From: Phocaeicola plebeius DSM 17135
GTDB lineage: Bacteria; Bacteroidota; Bacteroidia; Bacteroidales; Bacteroidaceae
Assembly: GCF_000187895.1 (NCBI RefSeq)
Contig: NZ_DS990134.1
Location: 496,001 to 560,000, forward strand
Length of the DNA: 64,000 bases
Direction of reading: 5' to 3'
A model generated the notes under the pieces. The model ran no database searches, was not told the origin of the DNA, and worked only from the letters and a program-made list of their open reading frames with translations. This document shows positions 10,492 to 19,613 of the stretch, piece by piece; the first letter of the stretch is position 1; the number at the start of each line of letters is the position of its first letter. The position numbers and the translations under genes are program-made.

Positions 10492-10537
10492 GAATCATTT
10501 TCAGCAAAGTGCAAAAATATTTTGCTGAAAATGATTC
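10492..10537 (+). terminator. Hairpin between SusD and GH106
   Basis: A perfect 17-bp stem (10492-10508 with 10521-10537) encloses a 12-base loop. The downstream sequence CATTTTAAAT has no long T run, so it may act as a partial terminator or an mRNA-stabilising end that lowers expression of the downstream hydrolases relative to SusC/SusD. Confidence 0.55.
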
Positions 10538-10571
10538 CATTTTAAATATAGTAGATCCTAGCATGTAGAAT

Positions 10572-13500
10572 ATGAAAATATATTATTATTTTTTTTGTGT
10601 GATATTAAGTTGTCTGTTTTTAGGGTGTAGTATGAAACCTGATCGGGCATTTCTAGAAGAGAGTTTTCAAAATCCTCCAGAGTCTACAAGACCTGCTATT
10701 TATTGGTATTGGATGAATGAACATGTTTCAAAGGAGGGTATTACTAAAGACTTGGAGGCTATGGCTCGAGTTGGAATAGGAGAAGTCTTTATTGGTAATA
10801 TCTATGAGGGGGGAACCCCTGGGAAATTAAAGACATTAAGTCCAGAATGGAAAGAATGTATGCAGCATGCAATAAAAGAAGGTACGAGATTAGGGATTGA
10901 TATTAGTTTATTTAATTCCCCAGGTTGGAGTCAATCTGGTGGGCCTTGGGTGAAACCTGAGCAATCTATGCGGTATTTAACGTATGTTGCAGCTACAGTG
11001 AAAGGGGGAAAATTAATACAGGAGGTGTTACAACCTTCGGATACAACCTTTCAGGATGTAGCAGTATTGGCATATCCAAAGATAAATGACATTTGCTTAA
11101 AACCTCAATCTGTTTATTCAAATTGTAAATCCACCTCCTTAAATTCTTTGTTTGATGTAGATTTGAAAAGTCAATGTAGATTCGATAATCGTCGTCTTGA
11201 TTCTTTAGTGATCGACATTGTGGCTGAGGATTCTTTTGCTGCAAGAAGTTTGTTAGTTTATCCTACAGGTAAAGGATTTAATACAACCTGTAAATTGCTG
11301 AAGAAGTCGGGAAATGAGTTTAAAATGGTAAAACAATTATTTTTTGATCGATCAAATACTAGTTTGCAGTTGGGACCTACTCCTGATGGACCTTTGGCTA
11401 TGGCATTTCCTCGTGAAGTAGCTAAGGAGTTCAGAGTAGTATTGACAAATCTTCCTGAAAATTTTGAGTTGAGAGAAATTAGTCTGTCTTCGGCTGTGAA
11501 ACTAGAAAAATTTACGGAGAAGTGGTTAAATAAACTGCCGAATGTTACTACCCCGCAATGGAATACACATGTATGGGATAGTAATGCGCAGTCAAACCAG
11601 GTTGATTTTGTAACAGAAAAAGATGTGATAGATATTTCATCTTTCTTGGATAATAATGTTTTGACATGGAATGCTCCTGAGGGAGAATGGAATATTCTTA
11701 GAATTGGAATGGTACCTACTAGAACAACTAATGTTCCTGCTGCCCCTGTTGCTACTGGATTAGAGATAGATAAGATGAATAAGAATGTATGTCAGTCTCA
11801 TTTTGATGCTTATGTTGGTGATATTATGGATGGTTTGAGCAAGGATGAGTTAAGATCTTTAAAGAAGCTTATAGTAGATAGTTATGAAGTAGGCCCACAA
11901 AACTGGACGGATAATTTCCGGGATATTTTTAGGGCTTCTATGGGATATGATCCACTTCCTTGGCTTCCAGTTTTGACCGGAGATGTGATTGGTTCTGAAG
12001 AAGAATCAAATCGTTTCTTATGGGATATGAGAAGAACAATAGCTAATCAGATTGCTGAACAATATGTGGGAGGTTTAAAGGAAGTGGCCCATAAGCATGG
12101 ACTTGATTTGTGGCTTGAAAATTATGGACATTGGGGGTATCCTTCTGAATTTTTATATTATGGAAGTTTCTCAGATTATGTGGGTGGAGAATTTTGGGCT
12201 AACTCTGGGCCTTCACCAGAATGTAAATTAGCTTCATCTTCATGTCATATCTATGGGAAAAATAAAGTATATGCCGAGTCTTATACAGCAGGTGGTAAGT
12301 ATTTTGAACGAACACCAAGAGATTTAAAGCAAAAAGGAGACTGGAGTTATACTCAGGGGATTAATCAGGTAGTAATGCATGTATATATACATCAACCATA
12401 TGAAGATAAAACACCAGGAATTAATGCTTGGTTTGGGATTGAGTATAATCGTAAAAATACATGGTTTGAGCAATCTAAATCTTGGATTGATTATCAGCGC
12501 CGTTGTTCCTTTATGTTACAGCAAGGGCTTCCTGTGAATGATGTTTGCATATTTATTGGAGAAGATGCTCCTTCGATGGATGGATGGAAAGATAAGTCTA
12601 TGTCATCTGGTTATTCTTTTGATTTCATTAATTCAGATGTAATCTTAAATCGGCTTACAGTGAATGATGGAAAATTATGTTTACCTGAGGGGGTGGAATA
12701 TTCTGTGATGTTATTGCCTCCTTTGTCCACTATGCGTCCAGAGGTTTTAAGAAAAATAGAAGAATTAATAAGTGAAGGAGCCGTAATTGTAGGAAATCCT
12801 CCTGTGAAGTCTCCAAGTTTATCTGGATACCCTGAGTGTGATGAAGTGGTGAAAAGTATAGCTCATAAGATATGGGGGGCCTTAGATGTTTCTAATCAGA
12901 AGCCTATTGTAAGAAAAGTTGGTAAAGGCAAGGTGTATTGTAATGTGCCTGTAAATGACGTATTACGAGAGGAAGGAGTTGTTGAAGATTTGAAGTCAGA
13001 TGTAGAAACCTTACATTGGACACATCGTAAGCTAGAACATGGTGATATTTATTTCCTGACAAATCAAGGGCAAGAAAAAATACAGACAACAATTGAGTTT
13101 CGGGTAAAAAATAAATTACCAGAATTGTGGAATGCACTTGATGGAAGTAACCGTAAGTTAGCTTCTTTCCAGAGTAATGAGACATCTACTAAGGTACCTG
13201 TTGTTTTAGATGTAAATGAAAGCTGTTTTATTGTATTTTTAGATGATGGTAAATCACAAAATGGAATATTGGCATTTGATATGAATTATCCACAGAAAAA
13301 CGTGGTGCAGAAGATTCAAGGTCCTTGGAATATACATTTTGTAAATAAAGATTTGAAACAGGATTTTAAGGTTTGTACAGATTCATTGTTTGATTGGAGT
13401 AAATCAGAAGATGATAGAATTAAGTATTTTTCTGGAACGGCAACTTATGAAACTTCATTTATACTATCAGATAAGCAATCGAAAGAGAAGTATTTTCTAT

Positions 13501-13787
13501 CAATAGATACGCTTATTGCTATAGGACATGTTCGTTTAAATAATAAAGATATTTCTACGCTTTGGACAGAACCTTATTGTGTTGATATCTCTTCTTTTTT
13601 GCGGGAAGGAAGTAATTCTTTGGAAATTATTGTTTCAAATTCTTGGGCTAATCAATTAATATATCAGTCTGCATATTCTATAAATGAAAGAGACACATGG
13701 ATTTCGGTTGATAACATTAAGTCGACTCAAAAGTTACTACCTTCTGGCATTATTGGGGATATATGTTTATTAAAAGCCTCAGATTGA
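10572..13787 (+). CDS. GH106 family glycosidase (alpha-L-rhamnosidase-like) lipoprotein
   Basis: This 1071-residue protein carries a lipoprotein signal (LSCLFLGC, lipidated C19). The N-terminal RPAIYWYWMNEHVSKEGITKDL-type segment near residue 40 and the FNSPGWSQSGGPW motif near residue 120 are hallmarks of the GH106 barrel. GLEIDKMN, GPQNWTDN and ENYGHWG follow, and a C-terminal jelly-roll domain closes the protein. The length is normal for GH106. These enzymes cleave terminal alpha-L-rhamnose by inversion with calcium. It is a clear paralogue of the truncated gene at 1-2196. The GH2 at 13830 follows within about 40 bases, so the two are likely co-transcribed. Confidence 0.9.
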   Translation: MKIYYYFFCVILSCLFLGCSMKPDRAFLEESFQNPPESTRPAIYWYWMNEHVSKEGITKDLEAMARVGIGEVFIGNIYEGGTPGKLKTLSPEWKECMQHAIKEGTRLGIDISLFNSPGWSQSGGPWVKPEQSMRYLTYVAATVKGGKLIQEVLQPSDTTFQDVAVLAYPKINDICLKPQSVYSNCKSTSLNSLFDVDLKSQCRFDNRRLDSLVIDIVAEDSFAARSLLVYPTGKGFNTTCKLLKKSGNEFKMVKQLFFDRSNTSLQLGPTPDGPLAMAFPREVAKEFRVVLTNLPENFELREISLSSAVKLEKFTEKWLNKLPNVTTPQWNTHVWDSNAQSNQVDFVTEKDVIDISSFLDNNVLTWNAPEGEWNILRIGMVPTRTTNVPAAPVATGLEIDKMNKNVCQSHFDAYVGDIMDGLSKDELRSLKKLIVDSYEVGPQNWTDNFRDIFRASMGYDPLPWLPVLTGDVIGSEEESNRFLWDMRRTIANQIAEQYVGGLKEVAHKHGLDLWLENYGHWGYPSEFLYYGSFSDYVGGEFWANSGPSPECKLASSSCHIYGKNKVYAESYTAGGKYFERTPRDLKQKGDWSYTQGINQVVMHVYIHQPYEDKTPGINAWFGIEYNRKNTWFEQSKSWIDYQRRCSFMLQQGLPVNDVCIFIGEDAPSMDGWKDKSMSSGYSFDFINSDVILNRLTVNDGKLCLPEGVEYSVMLLPPLSTMRPEVLRKIEELISEGAVIVGNPPVKSPSLSGYPECDEVVKSIAHKIWGALDVSNQKPIVRKVGKGKVYCNVPVNDVLREEGVVEDLKSDVETLHWTHRKLEHGDIYFLTNQGQEKIQTTIEFRVKNKLPELWNALDGSNRKLASFQSNETSTKVPVVLDVNESCFIVFLDDGKSQNGILAFDMNYPQKNVVQKIQGPWNIHFVNKDLKQDFKVCTDSLFDWSKSEDDRIKYFSGTATYETSFILSDKQSKEKYFLSIDTLIAIGHVRLNNKDISTLWTEPYCVDISSFLREGSNSLEIIVSNSWANQLIYQSAYSINERDTWISVDNIKSTQKLLPSGIIGDICLLKASD

Positions 13788-13829
13788 TTGACTGTATTTA
13801 TGGTTAAACGAGAAGAAAATTTAGTATTT

Positions 13830-16619
13830 ATGTATTCTAGAAGATTAGGATTTATAATAAATATATTATTGAGTTTATTCAATTTTATTTATGGATATTC
13901 TAATAATAGGATTGACTTATCAGGCTTGTGGTCTTTTTCTACAGATAGTGTGGACTGGAGTCGGAATATATATTTACCAGGGTCAATGACTTCTAATGGA
14001 TTAGGAGAAGATATTTCAATTAATACAGATTGGACAAGTGGTATCAGTGATTCTTCTTATTTCTTTAAACAGAAGTATGCCAAATATCGTAGAAAAGGGA
14101 ATATAAAAATCCCTTTCTGGTTGCAACCGATGAAATATTATAAAGGAAAAGCTTGGTATAAGAAAGAAGTGATTATACCGAGTGATTGGAAAGGAAAAGA
14201 TATTTTATTCTTTTTGGAACGTTGTCATTGGGAAACTCGATTATGGGTTGATGGAGAAGAAATAGGAATGCAAAATGCACTTGGTGCTCCTCATCGTTAT
14301 GACTTGACTGGAAAACTTTCTACCGGAAAACATGTATTGGTTTTATGTGTAGATAATAGAATTAAGAACATAGACCCGGGAAATAGTTCACATAGTCTTG
14401 CGGATCATACTCAAGGAAATTGGAACGGTGTGGTAGGTGATATGTTTTTAGAAGTTAGACCGAAAGTAAATATTTCTTCTGTTAAGGTTATGCCTGAACG
14501 TTTGCATAAGAAAGTCAATGTGTTGGCTTATCTAATGAACCGTAATAATAAAGATGCCAATGTGGTACTGGAAATAGTGGTAGGTAATGAAAAGGCATGG
14601 CAACAGTATACATTGAAACCGGGTGAGAATCAAGTGATGGTATCGCTGACAATGAAAGGAAATATCAAGTGCTGGGATGAATTCTCTCCATTCTTATATG
14701 ATTTGAAGTTGAGTGTGAAGGATAATAAGACTGGTGAGATAAATGTATATATAGATCGTTTTGGATTCCGTGATATAAAGATCGTTGATCGTAAATTGAT
14801 GATTAATGATCGTCAATTATTTTTGCGTGGTACATTGGAATGTGCTGTGTTTCCGAAAACTGGTTTCCCTGCTACAGATGTGAAGTCGTGGAAAAAGATT
14901 TATACAGCCTGTCGGCGGCATGGATTGAATCATGTGCGTTTTCATTCTTGGTGTCCACCTAAAGCTGCTTTTGTTGCAGCAGATGAATTGGGAATATATT
15001 TGGAGATAGAGTGTTCTTCTTGGGCTAATTTATCTACTACGATTGGTGACGGAAGCGATTTAGATTATTTTATTTGGGAAGAAAGTAAACGTATTGTTCG
15101 TGAGTTTGGGAATCACCCTTCATTCTGTATGATGATGTATGGAAATGAGCCAGCAGGTAAAAGGTGCTCTGCTTATTTGTCTAATTTTATATCTTTTTGG
15201 AAGGAATGTGATGGACGCCGTTTATATTGCTCCGGAGCAGGGTGGCCTAATCTTCTGATTAATGATTTTTTGAGTGATCCTACACCACGCATCCAAGGGT
15301 GGAAACAAGGTTTGAATAGTATTATTAATTCACAACCTCCAAGTACCGACTATGACTGGTCAGAATACATCGGACGTTTTCAGCAGCCGATGGTGAGCCA
15401 CGAAATCGGGCAGTGGTGTGTATATCCCAACTTCAAGGAAATGGCCAAATACGACGGGGTGATGCGTCCGCGTAATTTTGAGATATTCCAGGAAACACTG
15501 GCTGAAAACGGTATGGCACATTTGGCTGACAGCTTCCTGCTGGCTTCCGGAAAATTGCAGGCGTTGTGTTATAAGGCCGATATCGAAGCTGCTTTGCGTA
15601 CAAAAGACTTTGGTGGATTCCAGTTGCTGGGCTTGTCTGATTTCCCGGGGCAGGGTACGGCTTTGGTAGGAGTGCTCGATGCGTTCTGGGAAGAAAAAGG
15701 CTACATACGTCCGGAAGAATACCGTCGTTTCTGTAACAGTACGGTACCATTGCTGCGTTTGCCGAAACTGATTTACACCAACCAGGAAACGGTGAAAGGA
15801 AGTCTGGAAGTGGCACATTTCGGAGCTGCTCCGCTGGAGGTGACTTCTACTGCCTGGACCCTGAAAACAAAAGAAGGAAAGACAATCGCTTCGGGCAAGC
15901 TGGCACACCAGCCGATAGGTATTGGCAACTGTATTCCGCTGGGACAACTGGAGATTCCATTGGATAAGGTGGACGTCCCTTCATGCCTGACACTGGAAGC
16001 TACATTGGGAGATTACGCCAACAGCTGGCACATCTGGGTATATCCTGCTGCGGTACAGAAAGTAGCTGATGAAGCACAATTGCTGATGACCGACCGTCTG
16101 GATACAAAAGCGTTGCAACGTCTTCAGGAAGGTGGCAACGTACTGCTTTCTTTACGGAAAGGCTCCTTGCCTGCCGAAGCGGGAGGTGAAGTAGAGATAG
16201 GGTTCTCCAGTATCTTCTGGAATACATCTTGGACGTTGGGGCAAGCACCTCACACGTTGGGTATCCTGTGTAACCCTGCTCATCCGGCACTTTCAGAGTT
16301 CCCTACAGAGTATTACAGTGATTATCAGTGGTGGGATGCTATGAGTTATTCTAGTGCTATAGAAACAGCAAAGATTGATAAGAACCTTAAACCAATTGTG
16401 CGGGTTATTGATGACTGGTTTACTAACCGTCCGTTAGCTTTGTTATTTGAAGTTAAAGTGGGTAAAGGAAAACTGCTCGTATCGGGGGTTGATTTCTGGC
16501 AAAATATGGATAAAAGGGTGGAAGCAAAGCAGTTATTATATAGTTTGAAAAAATATATGTGTAGTGATAATTTTAAACCAATTTTAAATGTTTGTCCTCA
16601 AAGTTTACTTGTATTGTGA
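13830..16619 (+). CDS. GH2 family glycosidase, composition-mosaic gene
   Basis: I chose the ATG at 13830 because it is followed by a signal-like segment (MYSRRLGFIINILLSLF); the frame also opens at TTG 13788 and ATG 13800. This gives 929 residues. It has a GH2 sugar-binding domain (WYKKEVIIPSDWKGKD near residue 110), an Ig-like domain and a TIM barrel. The predicted acid/base is E440 (YGNEPAG) and the nucleophile E525 (SHEIGQW). The C-terminal part is a second beta-rich region of unknown role. Base composition changes sharply inside the gene: about 15335-16315 is near 50% GC (31 of 60 at 15901-15960), while both sides are near one third. This segment spans the nucleophile half of the barrel and the following domain. 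Substrate unknown. Confidence 0.82.
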   Translation: MYSRRLGFIINILLSLFNFIYGYSNNRIDLSGLWSFSTDSVDWSRNIYLPGSMTSNGLGEDISINTDWTSGISDSSYFFKQKYAKYRRKGNIKIPFWLQPMKYYKGKAWYKKEVIIPSDWKGKDILFFLERCHWETRLWVDGEEIGMQNALGAPHRYDLTGKLSTGKHVLVLCVDNRIKNIDPGNSSHSLADHTQGNWNGVVGDMFLEVRPKVNISSVKVMPERLHKKVNVLAYLMNRNNKDANVVLEIVVGNEKAWQQYTLKPGENQVMVSLTMKGNIKCWDEFSPFLYDLKLSVKDNKTGEINVYIDRFGFRDIKIVDRKLMINDRQLFLRGTLECAVFPKTGFPATDVKSWKKIYTACRRHGLNHVRFHSWCPPKAAFVAADELGIYLEIECSSWANLSTTIGDGSDLDYFIWEESKRIVREFGNHPSFCMMMYGNEPAGKRCSAYLSNFISFWKECDGRRLYCSGAGWPNLLINDFLSDPTPRIQGWKQGLNSIINSQPPSTDYDWSEYIGRFQQPMVSHEIGQWCVYPNFKEMAKYDGVMRPRNFEIFQETLAENGMAHLADSFLLASGKLQALCYKADIEAALRTKDFGGFQLLGLSDFPGQGTALVGVLDAFWEEKGYIRPEEYRRFCNSTVPLLRLPKLIYTNQETVKGSLEVAHFGAAPLEVTSTAWTLKTKEGKTIASGKLAHQPIGIGNCIPLGQLEIPLDKVDVPSCLTLEATLGDYANSWHIWVYPAAVQKVADEAQLLMTDRLDTKALQRLQEGGNVLLSLRKGSLPAEAGGEVEIGFSSIFWNTSWTLGQAPHTLGILCNPAHPALSEFPTEYYSDYQWWDAMSYSSAIETAKIDKNLKPIVRVIDDWFTNRPLALLFEVKVGKGKLLVSGVDFWQNMDKRVEAKQLLYSLKKYMCSDNFKPILNVCPQSLLVL

Positions 16620-16756
16620 TTGCTGTTCTTTATTTATGGATAGAGATTATTTTCTTATTTGAGATGGTATAAACTGTATGTTAAACTTTATCAGATAAAT
16701 ATACCTATAGAGAGAAGAAATATCGGTGGAATTCATAATGTGATGAATAGATATAC

Positions 16757-16805
16757 AAAACCGTCTGCATGCTTTGAAAAAATCAAGATCCATGCAGACG
16801 GTTTT
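16757..16805. terminator. Bidirectional terminator between PUL A and ispG
   Basis: A perfect 15-bp stem (16757-16771 with 16791-16805) carries AAAA on the left and TTTT on the right. It lies between the convergent GH2 (plus) and ispG (minus) and can stop transcription from both sides. Confidence 0.88.
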
Positions 16806-16824
16806 TTATATCTGAGCCGGAGAA

Positions 16825-18666
16825 TCAGCCTTTATAATCTCCGTTTGCCTTAATCAGCTCAATCAGTTTTTCTACAGCCTGTTCTTCCGGAATGTTCTTT
16901 TCAATACATTCCTTCTTTTTGTACAGACTGATTTTGCCTCTTCCGGCACCTACATAGCCATAGTCGGCGTCGGCCATCTCACCCGGACCGTTGACGATAC
17001 AGCCCATGATGCCGATTTTCAGTCCCTTGAGGTGAGCCGTAGCAGCCTTGATGCGGGCAATGGTCGATTCCAGGTCGTACAATGTACGTCCACAACCCGG
17101 ACAAGAGATATATTCAGTCTTAGAGGTGCGGATACGTCCTGCTTGCAGAATACCGAAGGCGGTTTCGTCCACTTTCAGGTTGCTGATTTGGTTGCCGTGG
17201 TTGTAGAGCAGGATACCGTCGCACAGGCCGTCGATAATCAAGGCACCCATGTCGGCAGCCGACTTGATTTGCAAGTCCTCTGTTTCGGTTTCCTGGTAAA
17301 GCTGGAAGAATACCAACGGGTTTTTCAGTCCCTGGTTCATCAGCTGGTGTGCCAATGCACGGAACTCACCTAAGCGGTTGTAGTGGTTGCTTTGAGCCAC
17401 GATGACCACTTCCGGATGCAGACGCAGGCAAGCCATTACCTCTTCATTCAGTCCTAAATAAGAAGTAAAGAGGAATTTCATTTTTGCCGGATGGTGATGA
17501 AGTTCAATCAACTGCTGGTAGTTGAAAGCCGGATAGGTGTGTTCGCTGCCGTCCCAGGCACAGGCATCCACAATGTAACCGATGTCCGTTCTGCAGTTTT
17601 CGGGCAAGCGTTGGCCGCAGTACAGGTAGTCGGGCTTGAACTGTTCGCTTACTTCCAGGTCGTTGTTCAGACGGGCTGAGATGACTACCGGAAGCTGGTC
17701 GCCTCCGATGTTACCTACGGCTACGGTTTCTCTTCGGCTGGGGTGCGTGTAGTTGAATTCCGGAGCTTCGGTTGCTGGAATGTAGGGATGTCCTTCGCGT
17801 TTCAATACATAATCTACCAGTTTGCGGGCTACGGGAATTTCTGCTTCGGGCGCTTCACTCAGTGATACGCGGATGGTGTCACCCAGTCCGTCGCACAGCA
17901 GGGCACCGATACCTAAGGCTGATTTGATACGGCCGTCTTCTCCGTCGCCGGCTTCTGTCACTCCTAAGTGGAGCGGGAAAGCCATGTTTTCTTTTTCCAT
18001 CTGTTCTACCAGCAGGCGGACGGTGCGTACCATGATGACCGTATTGGAAGCCTTGATAGAGATGACCACGTTCATGAAATTCTGTTCCACACAGATGCGC
18101 AGGAACTCCATGCACGATTCTACCATGCCTTCCGGAGTATCTCCGTAGCGCGACATGATGCGGTCGGACAGCGAACCGTGGTTCACTCCGATGCGGATGG
18201 CTGTGTGATTTTCCTTACAGATGTTCAGGAAGGGGATGAAACGGTCGCGTATCTTCTGGATTTCTTTTGCATACTCTTCATCCGTATACTCCAGTTGCTT
18301 GAAGGTGCGGGCAGCATCTACATAGTTGCCCGGGTTGATACGTACCTTCTCAGCGTACAAGGCCGCTACCTCGGCTACTTTTGGGTTGAAATGTACATCG
18401 GCCACTAAAGGAGTCTGGTATCCCTGGGCACGCAGAGATGCATTGATATGCTGCAGGTTCTCTGCTTCACGTACTCCTTGTGTGGTGAGACGTACGTATT
18501 CTCCTCCCGCCTCAATGATACGCTTGGCCTGTTCCACACAAGCTTCAGTATCCATGGTGACGGTATTCGTCATACTCTGTATACGGATAGGATAAGCGCC
18601 ACCCATAGGAGTGGCGCCTACATATACCTCGTTCGCCTGTCGGCGAGAATAGTTGAAGTAATTCAT
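16825..18666 (-). CDS. ispG: 4-hydroxy-3-methylbut-2-enyl diphosphate synthase (flavodoxin/ferredoxin type), IspG
   Basis: This 613-residue protein catalyses the reductive conversion of methylerythritol cyclodiphosphate to HMBPP in the MEP isoprenoid pathway. It begins with the conserved IspG TIM-barrel region (PIRIQSMTNT near residue 27, R.NPGN near 113). The [4Fe-4S] ligands are visible near the C terminus: C-x2-C in ISCPGCGRTL and a third cysteine in IMGCIVNGPGEM, where the glutamate is the fourth ligand. The length exceeds the ~370-residue E. coli form because of a middle insertion domain, as in Bacteroidetes, Chlamydia and plants. It is the last gene of the rpoN-gcvH-purE-ispG series; purE ends 4 bases upstream. 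Confidence 0.96.
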   Translation of the reverse strand: MNYFNYSRRQANEVYVGATPMGGAYPIRIQSMTNTVTMDTEACVEQAKRIIEAGGEYVRLTTQGVREAENLQHINASLRAQGYQTPLVADVHFNPKVAEVAALYAEKVRINPGNYVDAARTFKQLEYTDEEYAKEIQKIRDRFIPFLNICKENHTAIRIGVNHGSLSDRIMSRYGDTPEGMVESCMEFLRICVEQNFMNVVISIKASNTVIMVRTVRLLVEQMEKENMAFPLHLGVTEAGDGEDGRIKSALGIGALLCDGLGDTIRVSLSEAPEAEIPVARKLVDYVLKREGHPYIPATEAPEFNYTHPSRRETVAVGNIGGDQLPVVISARLNNDLEVSEQFKPDYLYCGQRLPENCRTDIGYIVDACAWDGSEHTYPAFNYQQLIELHHHPAKMKFLFTSYLGLNEEVMACLRLHPEVVIVAQSNHYNRLGEFRALAHQLMNQGLKNPLVFFQLYQETETEDLQIKSAADMGALIIDGLCDGILLYNHGNQISNLKVDETAFGILQAGRIRTSKTEYISCPGCGRTLYDLESTIARIKAATAHLKGLKIGIMGCIVNGPGEMADADYGYVGAGRGKISLYKKKECIEKNIPEEQAVEKLIELIKANGDYKG

Positions 18667-18670
18667 TCAG

Positions 18671-19180
18671 TTAGTTTGTCTTATAAGCGTATTTGACTTC
18701 TTTCAACTCTTCGTTGGCTTTTACGATTTTGTTTTTCAAACCTTCCTTGTAAGCTGCAAACTTTTGAGCCAGTTCTGCATCGCTCAGGGCCAGCATCTGT
18801 ACGGCCAGGATAGCAGCATTCATGGCACCGTTGATGGCTACTGTAGCCACAGGTATCCCGGGAGGCATCTGGATGATAGAGTAGAGTGCGTCTACACCGT
18901 CGAGTACAGAACTTTTTACAGGCACTCCGATAACCGGAAGGGTGGTGTTGGCTGCAATTACTCCCGGCAGTGCAGCAGCCATTCCGGCAGCCGCGATGAT
19001 TACCTTGATGCCACGTCCGGCAGCTTCTTTCGCAAACTTCTCTACTTCAGCAGGAGTGCGGTGAGCCGACAAGGCATTCATTTCAAACGGGACTTGCATT
19101 TCATCGAGCAGCTTGGCGGCCTTTTCCATTACTGGAAGGTCAGAAGTACTGCCCATAATGATACTTACAATTGGTTTCAT
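18671..19180 (-). CDS. purE: N5-carboxyaminoimidazole ribonucleotide mutase, PurE
   Basis: This 169-residue cytosolic enzyme of purine synthesis converts N5-CAIR to CAIR. It shows the class I PurE signature IIMGSTSDLPVMEKA at the N terminus, the SAHRTP motif around residue 40, and the AGMAAALPG and PVIGVPV phosphate-binding segments. The length is normal. It lies 18 bases after gcvH and 4 bases before ispG, so it is almost certainly co-transcribed with them. Confidence 0.96.
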   Translation of the reverse strand: MKPIVSIIMGSTSDLPVMEKAAKLLDEMQVPFEMNALSAHRTPAEVEKFAKEAAGRGIKVIIAAAGMAAALPGVIAANTTLPVIGVPVKSSVLDGVDALYSIIQMPPGIPVATVAINGAMNAAILAVQMLALSDAELAQKFAAYKEGLKNKIVKANEELKEVKYAYKTN

Positions 19181-19198
19181 TCGTTGTTTTTATTTTAG

Positions 19199-19579
19199 TT
19201 ATTCGTTAATAATCTCTTTGTAGCCTGCAGCGTCCAGCAGATCGTCCAGTTCGCTGGCATCCGTAGGTTTCAGCTTGATAATCCAGCCTTCGCCGTAAGG
19301 ATCCTGGTTTACCAGTTCCGGATGTTCTTCCAGTTGCGGGTTGACTTCCAGAATCTCGCCTCCGATGGGGAGGAACAGGTCTGAAACTGTTTTCACTACC
19401 TCGATGGTACCGAATACTTCGCCTTTATCCAGCGTTTCACCTTCTGTGGTTACGTCGATGAAAACGATGTCGCCCAGCTGTTGCTGTGCATAGTCTGTGA
19501 TACCTACATAGGCAGTGTCGCCTTCCAAACGAATCCATTCGTGTTCGTTGGTGTACTTAATGTTAGTTGGGAATTCCAT
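19199..19579 (-). CDS. gcvH: Glycine cleavage system H protein
   Basis: This 126-residue lipoyl carrier shuttles the aminomethyl group between the P, T and L proteins. The lipoylated lysine is K63 in EVVKTVSD, within the typical G.V.GTIE.VK context. [18 protein letters not shown] near the N terminus is the family signature. The partner genes gcvP and gcvT are not in this window. It sits between the PAP2-like membrane protein and purE in a minus-strand series with short gaps (34 and 18 bases). Confidence 0.96.
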   Translation of the reverse strand: MEFPTNIKYTNEHEWIRLEGDTAYVGITDYAQQQLGDIVFIDVTTEGETLDKGEVFGTIEVVKTVSDLFLPIGGEILEVNPQLEEHPELVNQDPYGEGWIIKLKPTDASELDDLLDAAGYKEIINE

Positions 19580-19613
19580 ATTGAATAAATTTAAAGTTTA
19601 AGATAATCAGTTT

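Larger units (their letters stand above)
1..16619 (+). other. PUL A: GH106/GH2 polysaccharide utilisation locus (left end outside window)
   Basis: Six collinear plus-strand genes make up the locus: GH106 (partial), GH2, SusC, SusD, GH106 and GH2. A hairpin terminator at 5021-5058 splits it into at least two transcription units. The coding sequence is AT-rich (18 of 60 bases are G or C at 14701-14760, hand count), unlike the core genes to the right. Two members of the alpha-L-rhamnosidase family suggest a rhamnose-containing substrate such as a pectin side chain, an arabinogalactan gum or a bacterial exopolysaccharide; the exact glycan cannot be read from sequence. No sigma/anti-sigma pair or hybrid sensor for this locus is visible; it may lie left of base 1. 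Confidence 0.85.

Noticed and set aside
15360..15947. A 195-codon open frame on the minus strand
   Set aside because: It lies inside the GC-rich segment of the GH2 gene, where stop codons are rarer in other frames; it has no recognisable motif or start context.
16659..16853. A small plus-strand open frame of 64 codons
   Set aside because: It runs straight through the bidirectional terminator at 16757-16805 and into the end of ispG.
17822..18595. Several plus-strand open frames opposite ispG
   Set aside because: ispG is unambiguous on the minus strand; these are shadows favoured by its GC-rich codons.
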